A stretch of 64,000 nt of DNA, from NCBI RefSeq assembly GCF_024643205.1, contig NZ_JAMKQJ010000008.1, forward strand, positions 186,001 through 250,000, given 5' to 3'. The notes under the pieces are model-generated. The model saw nothing but the letters and a program-made list of their open reading frames with translations, made no database searches and had not been told where the DNA came from. This DNA is from Parapedobacter tibetensis. Lineage in GTDB: Bacteria > Bacteroidota > Bacteroidia > Sphingobacteriales > Sphingobacteriaceae. Below are positions 50,249-58,905 of this stretch, one piece after another. Position 1 is the first letter of the stretch. The number at the start of each line of letters is the position of its first letter. The translations under genes and the position numbers were made by a program.

Positions 50249-52180
50249 TTAATTCGCCGACAACACCATTTCCAGCATGAGTTTCAGTTTGGGTTCAAGG
50301 GCTTCCCCTTCAAACCCTTCGCTATGGAAACGAATCTTGAGGTCCCTGTCAATGACAAAGGTAGCAGGAATCATGCTTACACCGAGTTTTCCCGCCATAT
50401 CGGGGTCGGCATTATAGTAAATAGGAAAATCATAAGTTGCTTGGTTTTTCCATTTTCTGGCGTCATCCAATGTATTCCTTGCACCGGTATTCAAGACCAT
50501 AAATACGACCGCTTCATTATCCCTGTATTGATCATACACCCGTTGCAGATAAGGAAAAGACTGTAGGCACGGCACGCACCAAGTGGCCCATAGATCAATG
50601 ACCAACACCTTTCCTTTTAAGTCGGCAAAATTTACTGGATTTCCCTCCAAGTCGGTGATTTTATCCAATGCAGGTAGGGTTTTATCGATCATGAGCGGGC
50701 GTAGTTCGTCCTTCATTTTAGTTTGCCACTGCTGATCCAGCTGTTCAAGATAAGCTTGGTACCCTTCGATAGATCCGTTCTTTTCTAGATAGACCGCCTT
50801 CAATGTGCTTTTTATCGTATCATCCATGGGAGACTCCACATAACTTTTGGTATACAGATCGAAGGCTTTGTCAAACGATGCCGTCTTCCGGTAATATGCC
50901 GCGATATCGAGTATCGTGTTTTTTGATGTAGCCCATCGCGCTGCTTCTTCCATGGCTTCAGCCGCTGCTTTCTTCCGGTCCATTTGATACAATATATCGC
51001 CGATCAATGCTTTGATGTCCCCTTTTGTTGATTGTATTTTCTCCGCTTTATCTGGTACATGTGAAGGAATATATCCGGTTTCTGGAAAATACCGTATGAT
51101 ACCTAAAGGGTATTCCGCTGCTTGGGCATATGCCTGCGTTGCATAAACCAACGCCGTATCAAGCCCGAACGCATGATCGGCCAACTGCTGTGCCACGGTC
51201 ACCAAGGTCCTCGGATGATAGGGGGAGGTGTCGGCAGCGACTACCAGCGACGCAAATTCAAGGGCCTTGGTGGAGTTCTTGTTTGCTGCATAATGCTCAA
51301 AAAGCATCCGGTGGATTTGGGAATAGCCTTCGCTGTTGGCGGCTGTTTTGTCCTTCAGGGATTCCTCCAGCATGGCCAACTGTTTTTCGGGATCCTGCTC
51401 CTCGGCAATCTGCGAAGCCAGGTAACCCTTGGCAATGGCCGAATGGGGATATTCTTCCAGTATCACATTTTTTATCGAGTCTAGCCTATGCTGCTCACCG
51501 ATGATGAGGTAGCCCATCGTCACCTTGTTTACATTGCCCATGAATGTTGGGTTCGAATGGAATTTTTCATCGATGACGCGATGGGCCTCCCGCAAGACGT
51601 CGTCACGTTTTTCTTGGGGTCCATGTTGCAGCTGATAGTTTAGCAACCTGACTTTGGCTTCATAGTTATCCGGATAGTGCTCCAGCTCCTTTTTGAACAT
51701 GAGCGACTGTTGAGCCGGCAACGACTCCGATTTACCCATTTGCGCAGTGAGGCTGTAACCCCGGTATAGGAAGGTATTTTCTACCGGTTTGCCATCTTGG
51801 TAGACATAGATTTCATAGTGGGCCTGATCTGCTGGTTGCTCAGTAATATCGCCGCTTTTTACTACAAAGGTCGCAAACGTTGCATAGTGAAGTAGTGTGA
51901 CGGTTTTTTGCCAAACCTGCCCTACTTTTTCCAAGGGTAGTTCATAAGGCAGCTCGTACAGGTTGGAATAGGTAAATTTTAGCATCACCGATGTAGCCGT
52001 GTCTGGTATTTTGGCTCCCATTGCACGGGGGTCATAGGTGATGGTTATTTTCTCGTTGCGTTCCGGTCTTTCGGGTGTTATGCGGATTCCGCCCTGCTGT
52101 TTGGCGTATACCGTGAAGCCCGCTATAACCAATAGTACGGATAATATAGCCTTCAAATAAGATTTCAATATGTCAATCAT
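50249..52180 (-). CDS. TlpA-family disulfide reductase with helical repeat region
   Basis: Secreted or membrane-anchored thiol-disulfide protein of 643 residues. An N-terminal hydrophobic segment (about 10-25) is followed by a beta-sandwich, a long TPR-like helical region (about 160-470) with paired helices such as DRKKAAAEAMEEAARWATSK, and a C-terminal TlpA/thioredoxin domain (about 500-643) with the redox pair in LWATWCVPCLQSF near residue 535. The cis-Pro loop SMIPATFVIDR is present. Its ATG lies 8 nt inside the susD gene, so the two are translated together. Similar partners follow SusCD pairs in Sphingobacteriaceae; whether it helps fold or reduce the transported ligand is unknown. Confidence 0.87.
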   Translation of the reverse strand: MIDILKSYLKAILSVLLVIAGFTVYAKQQGGIRITPERPERNEKITITYDPRAMGAKIPDTATSVMLKFTYSNLYELPYELPLEKVGQVWQKTVTLLHYATFATFVVKSGDITEQPADQAHYEIYVYQDGKPVENTFLYRGYSLTAQMGKSESLPAQQSLMFKKELEHYPDNYEAKVRLLNYQLQHGPQEKRDDVLREAHRVIDEKFHSNPTFMGNVNKVTMGYLIIGEQHRLDSIKNVILEEYPHSAIAKGYLASQIAEEQDPEKQLAMLEESLKDKTAANSEGYSQIHRMLFEHYAANKNSTKALEFASLVVAADTSPYHPRTLVTVAQQLADHAFGLDTALVYATQAYAQAAEYPLGIIRYFPETGYIPSHVPDKAEKIQSTKGDIKALIGDILYQMDRKKAAAEAMEEAARWATSKNTILDIAAYYRKTASFDKAFDLYTKSYVESPMDDTIKSTLKAVYLEKNGSIEGYQAYLEQLDQQWQTKMKDELRPLMIDKTLPALDKITDLEGNPVNFADLKGKVLVIDLWATWCVPCLQSFPYLQRVYDQYRDNEAVVFMVLNTGARNTLDDARKWKNQATYDFPIYYNADPDMAGKLGVSMIPATFVIDRDLKIRFHSEGFEGEALEPKLKLMLEMVLSAN

Positions 52181-53540
52181 TCTGAGTAAGATTAGGATTC
52201 GTCAATATGGCTGCTAATGGAATAGGAAACAGGAGGTCTGATGCGGTAAACCCTGTTTTGATTGGAGACAATACATCCACGGCCCGTCCTGTCCGTTTCA
52301 AGTCAAACCAGCGGTGCCCCCACTCACCAAGCAGCTCTATCCTTCGTTCCTGTTCCACCGCGGCCAACACACTTGCTTGGTCAAGATTGAGCGGCAATTC
52401 TTCGACATCGGCACGTCGGCGCAGTACATTCAGATCCGCTATCGCATTTCCAAGGTCGTTTTGTTGTGCTCGGGCCTCTGCCCGGATCAGATACACTTCG
52501 GCAAAACGCAAAACCATGCTGTATTCTACTACAGGACTGGCGGTCCGCCGTTTATATTTATAGGGATAATAGAACGTTTCTGCATTCAGCTCATAGGTTG
52601 TCAAGCAATCTTCCTTTCTTTGGTCTCCGGCTTCATAGCTGTCCAAGGCCTCTTCATAGACGTTATAATTGCTCCGGGTGCCCGGGTTAAAGGGAACGAT
52701 GTTAAATCCTTCCCAGGTATTTACCCCTACGGTGGAGGTATTGGCCGTTTGCAGTTGCCAGATTGCTTCTTTGCTGTCTATCAGGAATACATGATGCAAA
52801 CTATCGAGGATGATATACCGGCTATCTTGGATAACCTTGGTGGCTTCCGCTTCCGCTTCGACCCATTGCTCTTGGTATAAGTAGGCCCTGGCCAGCATGG
52901 TCGAAGCCGCCTTTTTATTTGGGCGAACACGCTCTTGCCCCGTATAGGCATCATCCAGCAGCTGTTCAGCCAATACCAATTCGTCGATGATAAATTGGTT
53001 GACTTCGTCGGATGGTGAGCGAGGTAGCAAGGTGTTTTTTTGGTAGTCCGTGTCAACGACTATGGGTACACCATCGAATAGGTTGACGAGGTAGAAATAA
53101 CAGAACGCCCGTATAAAATGAGCTTCACCGAGCAACTGGTTTTTCACATTTTCGGTCACGCCGTTTGAGGCTTGCAAGCCCTCGATGATTTTGTTTGCAT
53201 GATTTATATAAGCATAGGGCTGGCTCCAGAACCGATCCAAAAACGATGTATTTGGGCTCAGGTTGTTATCCTTGAAGTCATCGTAGAAGTTAAACGCATA
53301 ATAGAATTCATCGGCACTCATGGCCGTCAGGAAAGACAGCAGCCCGTTTGCGAACTGATTGTTGTAAGCGTTCATCTGGCTGTACATGCCCAGTACGGTA
53401 GCCGTGGCCACTTGGTCATCCGCGAATGCAACCTCTGCCGCCAATTGGTCTTTCGGTGGAGGAACATCCAGAAAACTACTACAGGAATTTAGGGAAACAA
53501 TTCCGATGAATAGGACAATATATATATTAATTTTTTTCAT
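52173..53540 (-). CDS. SusD/RagB-family nutrient-binding lipoprotein
   Basis: Surface lipoprotein lid of the second SusC. The 455 residues start MKKINIYIVLFIGIVSLNSC with a clear lipobox LNSC at residues 17-20, then SSFLDVPPPKDQL, a typical SusD opening. The helical core has QLLGEAHFIRAFCYFYLVNL (about 130-150) and the C-terminal domain VVEYSMVLRFAEVYLIRAEA and EQERRIELLGEWGHRWFDLK. The C-terminus LTNPNLTQND is typical of the family. It follows susC by 35 nt and overlaps the TlpA-family gene by 8 nt. Confidence 0.95.
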   Translation of the reverse strand: MKKINIYIVLFIGIVSLNSCSSFLDVPPPKDQLAAEVAFADDQVATATVLGMYSQMNAYNNQFANGLLSFLTAMSADEFYYAFNFYDDFKDNNLSPNTSFLDRFWSQPYAYINHANKIIEGLQASNGVTENVKNQLLGEAHFIRAFCYFYLVNLFDGVPIVVDTDYQKNTLLPRSPSDEVNQFIIDELVLAEQLLDDAYTGQERVRPNKKAASTMLARAYLYQEQWVEAEAEATKVIQDSRYIILDSLHHVFLIDSKEAIWQLQTANTSTVGVNTWEGFNIVPFNPGTRSNYNVYEEALDSYEAGDQRKEDCLTTYELNAETFYYPYKYKRRTASPVVEYSMVLRFAEVYLIRAEARAQQNDLGNAIADLNVLRRRADVEELPLNLDQASVLAAVEQERRIELLGEWGHRWFDLKRTGRAVDVLSPIKTGFTASDLLFPIPLAAILTNPNLTQND

Positions 53541-53575
53541 AACTGCTAAGTGTTAATTATTATCACCAACTTATA

Positions 53576-56500
53576 TTATAAAGCGAGCTGAAGGCCAAAT
53601 GTGTACGTCCGCAAGGTAGGCAGGGCCGCCGAACGTACCGCACCAAAAGGATTTACTTGGGATACGATGCTGCGATCAAAACGCGGTGTTTCGGGATCCA
53701 ACCCACGGTATTTCGTAAACGTCAGTAGATTCTGACCCTGGAAATAAATGCTCAATTGCTTGATGTTCAATTGCCTCACCAAGGACGAGATGTCGTATCT
53801 CAGCGAAAGGTTTTTCAGGCGTACATAGGAAGCATCTCCCCATACAGCACTTGAATACCGGTAATAATCTCTGAAATTCCCATAAGCATCACTGCTTGAA
53901 AGGGCTGTTGCCCGCGGTATATCCGTGATATCCCCGGGAGCCCGCCACCTGTCCAGCGCGCTCACATCCACATTGGTTAGGGCACCGTATGGAAAAGCCT
54001 GCGGCCCATAGTTGAGGTAAGGGCCTTCTTGTTTGACAAATTGAAACAGGAAGTTTAGGGAAATATTCTTGTAGCGGAGGTCGTTGCTCAAACCACCGTA
54101 GAAATTAGGCATCAGGTTCCCCAGGGTGATGTAATCGCCCGGTGCGGATAACGAACCATTGCCATCCACATCCCGATATTGGCCAATCCCCGTTTGGGGA
54201 TCTACCCCAGTAAAATCGAAGCCCTTTACAATACGGATGGATTCTCCAACCGTGTAGCTGTTTGCATCCGGCGAGCTTTCGAGGTTTGGAAATTCCAACA
54301 GGACGTTTCTGGGGATGGTGAGGTTAAGTCCCGACGACCAACTGAAGTGGCCTTTCGAAAAATTGGTGGAGTTGATGTCAAACTCCCAGCCGGAGTTTTC
54401 TACCAACGCAGGCTGGTTGGCAATATATGAGGTAAATCCGGTTTGCGGGGCAAGGCTTACCCCCACCAATTGGTTGTCTGATCGGTTGTTGTAATATCCG
54501 GTGTTGACAAGCAAACGGTCATTGAAAAAGCCCAGTTCTAAAGCGGCTTCAAATTTTCTGTTTTCTTCCCATCCATAGTCTGGGTTGTACACCCGCGCTG
54601 GATATTGCCCACTGATTCCTTGGTAGGCAAATCCCGAACTCCACGTATCCAAATATTGATAGTTCCCGATCTGATCATTGCCCGTGATGCCATAGCTTGT
54701 CCGCAATTTTCCAAAGCTGAGGAATGGCAGGTGGTCAGTAGCAAAGTCTTCACTTGAAAATACCCAAGCAAGGCCCAGTGATCCAAAGTTGCCATAGCGT
54801 CTTCCCGGGCCGAAACGTGAGGATCCGTCCCTCCGCAAATTGATGTTGGCCAAATATTTATCGGCTAAGTTGTAGTTTATCCTGCCAAAGATCGCTTGAT
54901 ATCGGTAATCTGAGGCGTTGAAATTCCTTACTATCAAACTACCTGCAGCCTGCATGTTGTCCAGCTGCGCATCACTGGCATACGATGTGCCATATAAATA
55001 ATGCCCTTCATTGACACTTTGCTGCCATGTGCCGCCCAGCAAAAATTTGAATGTGCTCCGGTTGACGTTTACGAGGTAATTCAGCTGTGGTTCTACAATG
55101 TATGACTGCATGTCCGAAAAACCATAGGATCCCGAGCTACCTGGGTATGTTACTGGGTTAAATGACGGCTTAGGTAAGGTCTCTATTTGATCCATCCCCC
55201 GCTTGGTGTACCCAAGGCTAGTCTTGATGTCAAGATTGCGGAATAGTTCATATTCCAGCACCGCATTACTTATCAAGTTGCTGGTTTTGGAGTTGCTTGA
55301 GCGATGCTCAAATGCAAAAGGGTTTTGCATGGATGTGCCAAACCAATAGAGCTCCCCGCTCTCCGTATAGATGGGATAATTGGGTACTTGGTTATAATAT
55401 TGCGACAGATCGGTCGTGATGGAATTATTATGGTCAGCAGCATAGTTTACAGATGCATTGATGGTAAATTTACCATCTTCTGAACGGTGGTTGATATTGA
55501 GGTGCGAAGAGCCTCGCTGGTACGTCAGGCTACCCGGCATCACATTACCTTGGTTCAGGTAATTGCCGCTGATGAGAAAACGTGTACGTTCATTTCCTCC
55601 CGAGAAAGATAGCTGCGCCTGCGTCATCGGAGCGGAATGCCCCATGAGTTCCTTTTGCCAATCCGTGCTGGCCTGTTGGTCCCACAGCAGCAGATCGGGC
55701 GCGTTATTTTCGGTCGGCTCAGCGCCATCATTGGCAAAGGCTTCCCGGCGAAGTTCCAAGTATTGGTCGGTGCTGAGCATATCCAACGCATCTGCCGCCT
55801 TGGTCCATCCGGAGTAGAGGTTGAAATCAACAGTCATTTTGCCCGGTGTGCCTTTTTTCGTGGTGATCAGGATTACACCGTTGGCACCGCGTGAACCGTA
55901 GATGGCGGTGGCATCTGCGTCTTTGAGCACATCTATCCGTTCGATATCGGCGGGATTGATACTGTTTAGTGGGTTTTGTCTGCCACTGGCTCCGTTAAAC
56001 TGGTTCAAGGGTTCATCGGAAAACGGGACCCCATCAATGATAAACAACGGATTGTTTCCGGATTTTATCGAGTTCTCACCACGCAATTGCACATTGAAGG
56101 AAGCTCCCGGCATCCCACTCATCGATGAGATCATCAAGCCGGAGACCCGTCCTTGAAGTGCTGCCAACGGATTAACGATCGGTTGGTTGGCAATGTCGGT
56201 GCCGGTGATGCTGGCGACTGATCCCGTATTAAGCCGTTGGGTAGTCGTGCCATATCCGATGACAACTACTTCATCCAAATTGCCAAGGTCTTGAACCATT
56301 TGGATCCGCATGAAGGTAGTTGAAGACAGCAACTCCTGTGTTTTTAAACCCAAAAAAGAAAACTGTAAGGGTAGCGGCCCCCCGGTTATGGTCAACTTGA
56401 ACCGCCCATCTTGGCCGGTTACTGTGGTGGTATTCCTACCTTTCACAGACACATTCACCCCGGGCAATGGATTGCCGTTTTCGTCACGTACTTCGCCCGT

Positions 56501-56905
56501 GATGACGTCCTGCTGTTGGTTGGTCTTGGAGGCTTGTTTGTCCAGCTTTCTGATGACGATGGTTTGTTGGAAAATCTTGTAGGAAAACGGTTTGTCTCCA
56601 AATAAATCGTCCAGCACCTTTTTGATGGAAGCATTTCGCATATTGACAGTCAGTTTCCCCATCTCGACGATTTCTTCGCCATCGTATACGAAGTGAAAGT
56701 CCGTCTGATTTTCTATCGACTTCAGTACTTCTTCGACCCCTACATCCTTCTGGTTCAGATTTATACGCTGGCTATATACACTTGCACTTACTTGCACAAA
56801 ACATACAATCAGCAATAGGGTAGTCAATTTCATGATTAAGAGTAGTTTGGGTGGCAATAGTGGCACGCCATAGGGCGTTCTTGCATAGAACGTATTAATT
56901 TTCAT
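53576..56905 (-). CDS. SusC/RagA-family TonB transporter with STN domain
   Basis: Outer-membrane transporter that also signals to the FecR/sigma pair next to it. The 1109 residues have an N-terminal tail and signal peptide (about 1-45, LLPPKLLLIMKLTTLLLIVC), an STN domain (about 46-115; VGVEEVLKSIENQTDFHFVY), a carboxypeptidase-regulatory-like domain (ITGEVRDENGNPLPGVNVSV), the segment LDEVVVIGYGTTTQRLNTGS, a plug (GSRGANGVILITTKKG) and a beta-barrel. The STN domain touches FecR in the periplasm, which fits the flanking fecR gene. A predicted antisense RNA covers its leader. Substrate unknown. Confidence 0.95.
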   Translation of the reverse strand: MKINTFYARTPYGVPLLPPKLLLIMKLTTLLLIVCFVQVSASVYSQRINLNQKDVGVEEVLKSIENQTDFHFVYDGEEIVEMGKLTVNMRNASIKKVLDDLFGDKPFSYKIFQQTIVIRKLDKQASKTNQQQDVITGEVRDENGNPLPGVNVSVKGRNTTTVTGQDGRFKLTITGGPLPLQFSFLGLKTQELLSSTTFMRIQMVQDLGNLDEVVVIGYGTTTQRLNTGSVASITGTDIANQPIVNPLAALQGRVSGLMISSMSGMPGASFNVQLRGENSIKSGNNPLFIIDGVPFSDEPLNQFNGASGRQNPLNSINPADIERIDVLKDADATAIYGSRGANGVILITTKKGTPGKMTVDFNLYSGWTKAADALDMLSTDQYLELRREAFANDGAEPTENNAPDLLLWDQQASTDWQKELMGHSAPMTQAQLSFSGGNERTRFLISGNYLNQGNVMPGSLTYQRGSSHLNINHRSEDGKFTINASVNYAADHNNSITTDLSQYYNQVPNYPIYTESGELYWFGTSMQNPFAFEHRSSNSKTSNLISNAVLEYELFRNLDIKTSLGYTKRGMDQIETLPKPSFNPVTYPGSSGSYGFSDMQSYIVEPQLNYLVNVNRSTFKFLLGGTWQQSVNEGHYLYGTSYASDAQLDNMQAAGSLIVRNFNASDYRYQAIFGRINYNLADKYLANINLRRDGSSRFGPGRRYGNFGSLGLAWVFSSEDFATDHLPFLSFGKLRTSYGITGNDQIGNYQYLDTWSSGFAYQGISGQYPARVYNPDYGWEENRKFEAALELGFFNDRLLVNTGYYNNRSDNQLVGVSLAPQTGFTSYIANQPALVENSGWEFDINSTNFSKGHFSWSSGLNLTIPRNVLLEFPNLESSPDANSYTVGESIRIVKGFDFTGVDPQTGIGQYRDVDGNGSLSAPGDYITLGNLMPNFYGGLSNDLRYKNISLNFLFQFVKQEGPYLNYGPQAFPYGALTNVDVSALDRWRAPGDITDIPRATALSSSDAYGNFRDYYRYSSAVWGDASYVRLKNLSLRYDISSLVRQLNIKQLSIYFQGQNLLTFTKYRGLDPETPRFDRSIVSQVNPFGAVRSAALPTLRTYTFGLQLAL

Positions 56906-56912
56906 ACATTTG
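56881..56912 (+). promoter_or_regulatory. Antisense promoter at the susC start
   Basis: On the strand opposite to susC, TACATTTG at 56905-56912 matches the Bacteroidota -7 box TAnnTTTG exactly. A TTG at 56881-56883 is 21 nt upstream, within the -33 spacing expected for the vegetative sigma factor. Transcription would begin near 56918 and run away from susC, across its leader. Confidence 0.6.
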
Positions 56913-56917
56913 TTGTG

Positions 56918-57026
56918 ATTGGGTTAATAAAATTTATCCATTAAAACTTCCAGACCTTAGTTGGTCTGGGTTAACCTGATTTTAGCCGGGCAAGTGGAGC
57001 GAACACTTCCCGGTTTTTAGTTTTTT
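56918..57026 (+). ncRNA. Candidate antisense small RNA of the susC leader
   Basis: Predicted RNA of about 110 nt between fecR and susC, antisense to the susC leader. It follows an exact -7 box and contains two hairpins: CCAGACC/GGTCTGG (56950-56956 and 56963-56969, 6-nt loop) and CCGGG-c-AAGTG/CACTTCCCGG (56986-57013). The second is followed at once by TTTTTAGTTTTTTA (57014-57027), a good rho-independent terminator on this strand only. The layout copies the cis-antisense RNAs known from Bacteroides PULs, which repress susC expression. No protein-coding frame of note exists here. No expression evidence is available. Confidence 0.6.
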
Positions 57027-57058
57027 ATATATCCGTTATATTGCTACATGGGCATTCG

Positions 57059-58129
57059 TTAGTTATGTTGGTCCTGTGGATAGATAAGCAGTTCTTTCCC
57101 TTTCAACTCATAGGCTACTCCTGCATATTTCAAGATATTCAGTACCTCTTCAAAATGGTTGGATCGGGGTATTTTACCGGTAAGCCGTTTGCTGGGTTTG
57201 CCGGATACGTATACGATTTCCACTTGGTACCACCTGGCTATCGGAGCAAGAATTTCATCGATTGCGTCATTTTTGAATTCGAAAAATCCATCTTTCCAAG
57301 CAGTTACTTTTCCGGGGTCTACCGTATTGTTTATCTGTATGTCTTTTGAGATATCCTGCACGATGGCCTGCTGGCCGGGGCTCAGGACTTTTTCATTGCC
57401 ACCCTTACTGATTTTGATCGACCCTTCTATTAAGGTGGTTTTCGCCTCCTGGTCTTCCGGATAAGACGTCACATTAAAATGCGTGCCAAGCACTTCGATT
57501 TCGAGCTCGTTTACGGTTACAATGAAAGGCTTTTCCGGGTCTTTTGCCACCTCAAAATAAGCCTCGCCCATTAAGTCAACATGGCGGTCGTTTTTGTTGA
57601 ACGTGGGTGTGAGCGATAAGCTAGATTCCGCATTTAGCCATACCCTTGTTCCATCGGCGAGCATCACGTCGTATTCGCCACCCTTTGGCGTAGCGATATG
57701 ATACTGCCCTTCCTCGCCCAAGGGATGTTGCTGGTTCCTGGCTGTGCTGTCTAACGGTAGCTGGCTGCCATCATCCAGTATGAGCATGGCTTTCTTGCTC
57801 CCCGGCAGGATGGCATGTGCCGTCAAGGTCTGTCCTGTGCGATCGGATTGAGTCACGAGATAAACGTAGCTGGCAATGGACAACGCAATAGCGATTGAAG
57901 CCGCAATCCTAAGCAGATATCGGCCTTTCCGGTCTTTGCGTGCTGTTTTTTCGAGTAGCAATTGCCAGATTTCAGCTTTCGCTTCGTCTTTGCTATCCTG
58001 ATTTCCTTTGTGTTTAGGCGCGGTAGATGCAACGTATAGATACCAGGATTCGACAAGGCGCTGCTCGTCGGCCGTACAATCGCCATTAAGGTATTTCCTG
58101 ATTAATTTTTTCGTAACGTTCTTTTCCAT
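57059..58129 (-). CDS. FecR-family anti-sigma factor
   Basis: Inner-membrane anti-sigma protein that holds or activates the adjacent ECF sigma factor in response to the STN domain of SusC. The 356 residues comprise a cytoplasmic N-terminus (about 1-70; RKYLNGDCTADEQRLVESWY), one membrane helix (about 71-92, YLLRIAASIAIALSIASYVY), a FecR domain (GEYDVMLADGTRVWLNAESS and VDLMGEAYFEVAKDPEKPFI) and a C-terminal STN-like segment (FEEVLNILKYAGVAYEL). It lies 88 nt after the sigma gene and 153 nt before susC, in the standard order sigma, fecR, susC. Confidence 0.95.
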   Translation of the reverse strand: MEKNVTKKLIRKYLNGDCTADEQRLVESWYLYVASTAPKHKGNQDSKDEAKAEIWQLLLEKTARKDRKGRYLLRIAASIAIALSIASYVYLVTQSDRTGQTLTAHAILPGSKKAMLILDDGSQLPLDSTARNQQHPLGEEGQYHIATPKGGEYDVMLADGTRVWLNAESSLSLTPTFNKNDRHVDLMGEAYFEVAKDPEKPFIVTVNELEIEVLGTHFNVTSYPEDQEAKTTLIEGSIKISKGGNEKVLSPGQQAIVQDISKDIQINNTVDPGKVTAWKDGFFEFKNDAIDEILAPIARWYQVEIVYVSGKPSKRLTGKIPRSNHFEEVLNILKYAGVAYELKGKELLIYPQDQHN

Positions 58130-58217
58130 ACGACCGCTTTAGGCAAGAGCCCTGTTGTTTGACTATACTATTAAGACAGGTAGCCTAGGGAATAGTAGTA
58201 GGCCGAACGGAAAAAAA

Positions 58218-58799
58218 TCAACCGATAAAAAAAATAGATAGGGACAACAGGAGGGAGCCGAGTTTCATCCGGAGGACTTTCAACGCATTGCTCACCTGTT
58301 TTTTAACTGTTTTTTCAGAGATTTCCAGCTTATGCGCGATTTGCTTATAGCTCTGATCTTCCTCTCTGCTGAGCTGGAAAACCACGCGCATTTTGGCGGG
58401 TAGGTTATTTACCTCCGCTTCGATCAAGCGCTGGAGCTCCTTTGCGCGGACATCGTCTTCTGTGATGCAATGGTAGGCTGAGGAAGAAGCTTCCAAATAG
58501 GTCCGGTAGCTGTTTCTTGTCTGATTTTTCTCAATAAGGTTCAGTACCCTATTGCGCACGGCAGTATACAAATATGCGGATAGTGAAGTATGCAATTCCA
58601 GTTGTGGGGCTTTGTTCCATAGGGATAGAAAAACCTCTTGAATGATGTCTTTTACTTCCTCTTCATCGCCAATCATACGCATGGCATGCCTATATAGCAG
58701 CTCCCAATAGCGATCATATACCGCTTTGAACGCGGCATGGTCTTTATTCCGTATCATGCGGAAAAGATTGTGGTCGGTTATTTCAGTATGGTGGGGCAT
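58218..58799 (-). CDS. ECF RNA polymerase sigma factor
   Basis: Extracytoplasmic-function sigma-70 factor of 193 residues, predicted to transcribe the adjacent susCD locus. Region 2 is visible as YDRYWELLYRHAMRMIGDEE followed by VKDIIQEVFLSLWNKA (about 28-70), and region 4 as SREEDQSYKQIAHKLEISEK followed by TVKKQVSNALKVLRMKL (about 143-183). The C-terminus ends in a hydrophobic tail (LLLSLSIFFIG), a feature of Bacteroidota ECF factors tied to FecR partners. GGAAG lies upstream of the ATG. It is the first gene of the cell-surface-signalling locus. Confidence 0.95.
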   Translation of the reverse strand: MPHHTEITDHNLFRMIRNKDHAAFKAVYDRYWELLYRHAMRMIGDEEEVKDIIQEVFLSLWNKAPQLELHTSLSAYLYTAVRNRVLNLIEKNQTRNSYRTYLEASSSAYHCITEDDVRAKELQRLIEAEVNNLPAKMRVVFQLSREEDQSYKQIAHKLEISEKTVKKQVSNALKVLRMKLGSLLLSLSIFFIG

Positions 58800-58905
58800 G
58801 TGTATACTTCCAAGACGAAGATACTACAAAAAACGAAGTCTACCATGCAGTTTTTGTATTTTCATCCTTTCAATCCCTCACTCTATGTTCCAGCTTGCTA
58901 AACCT

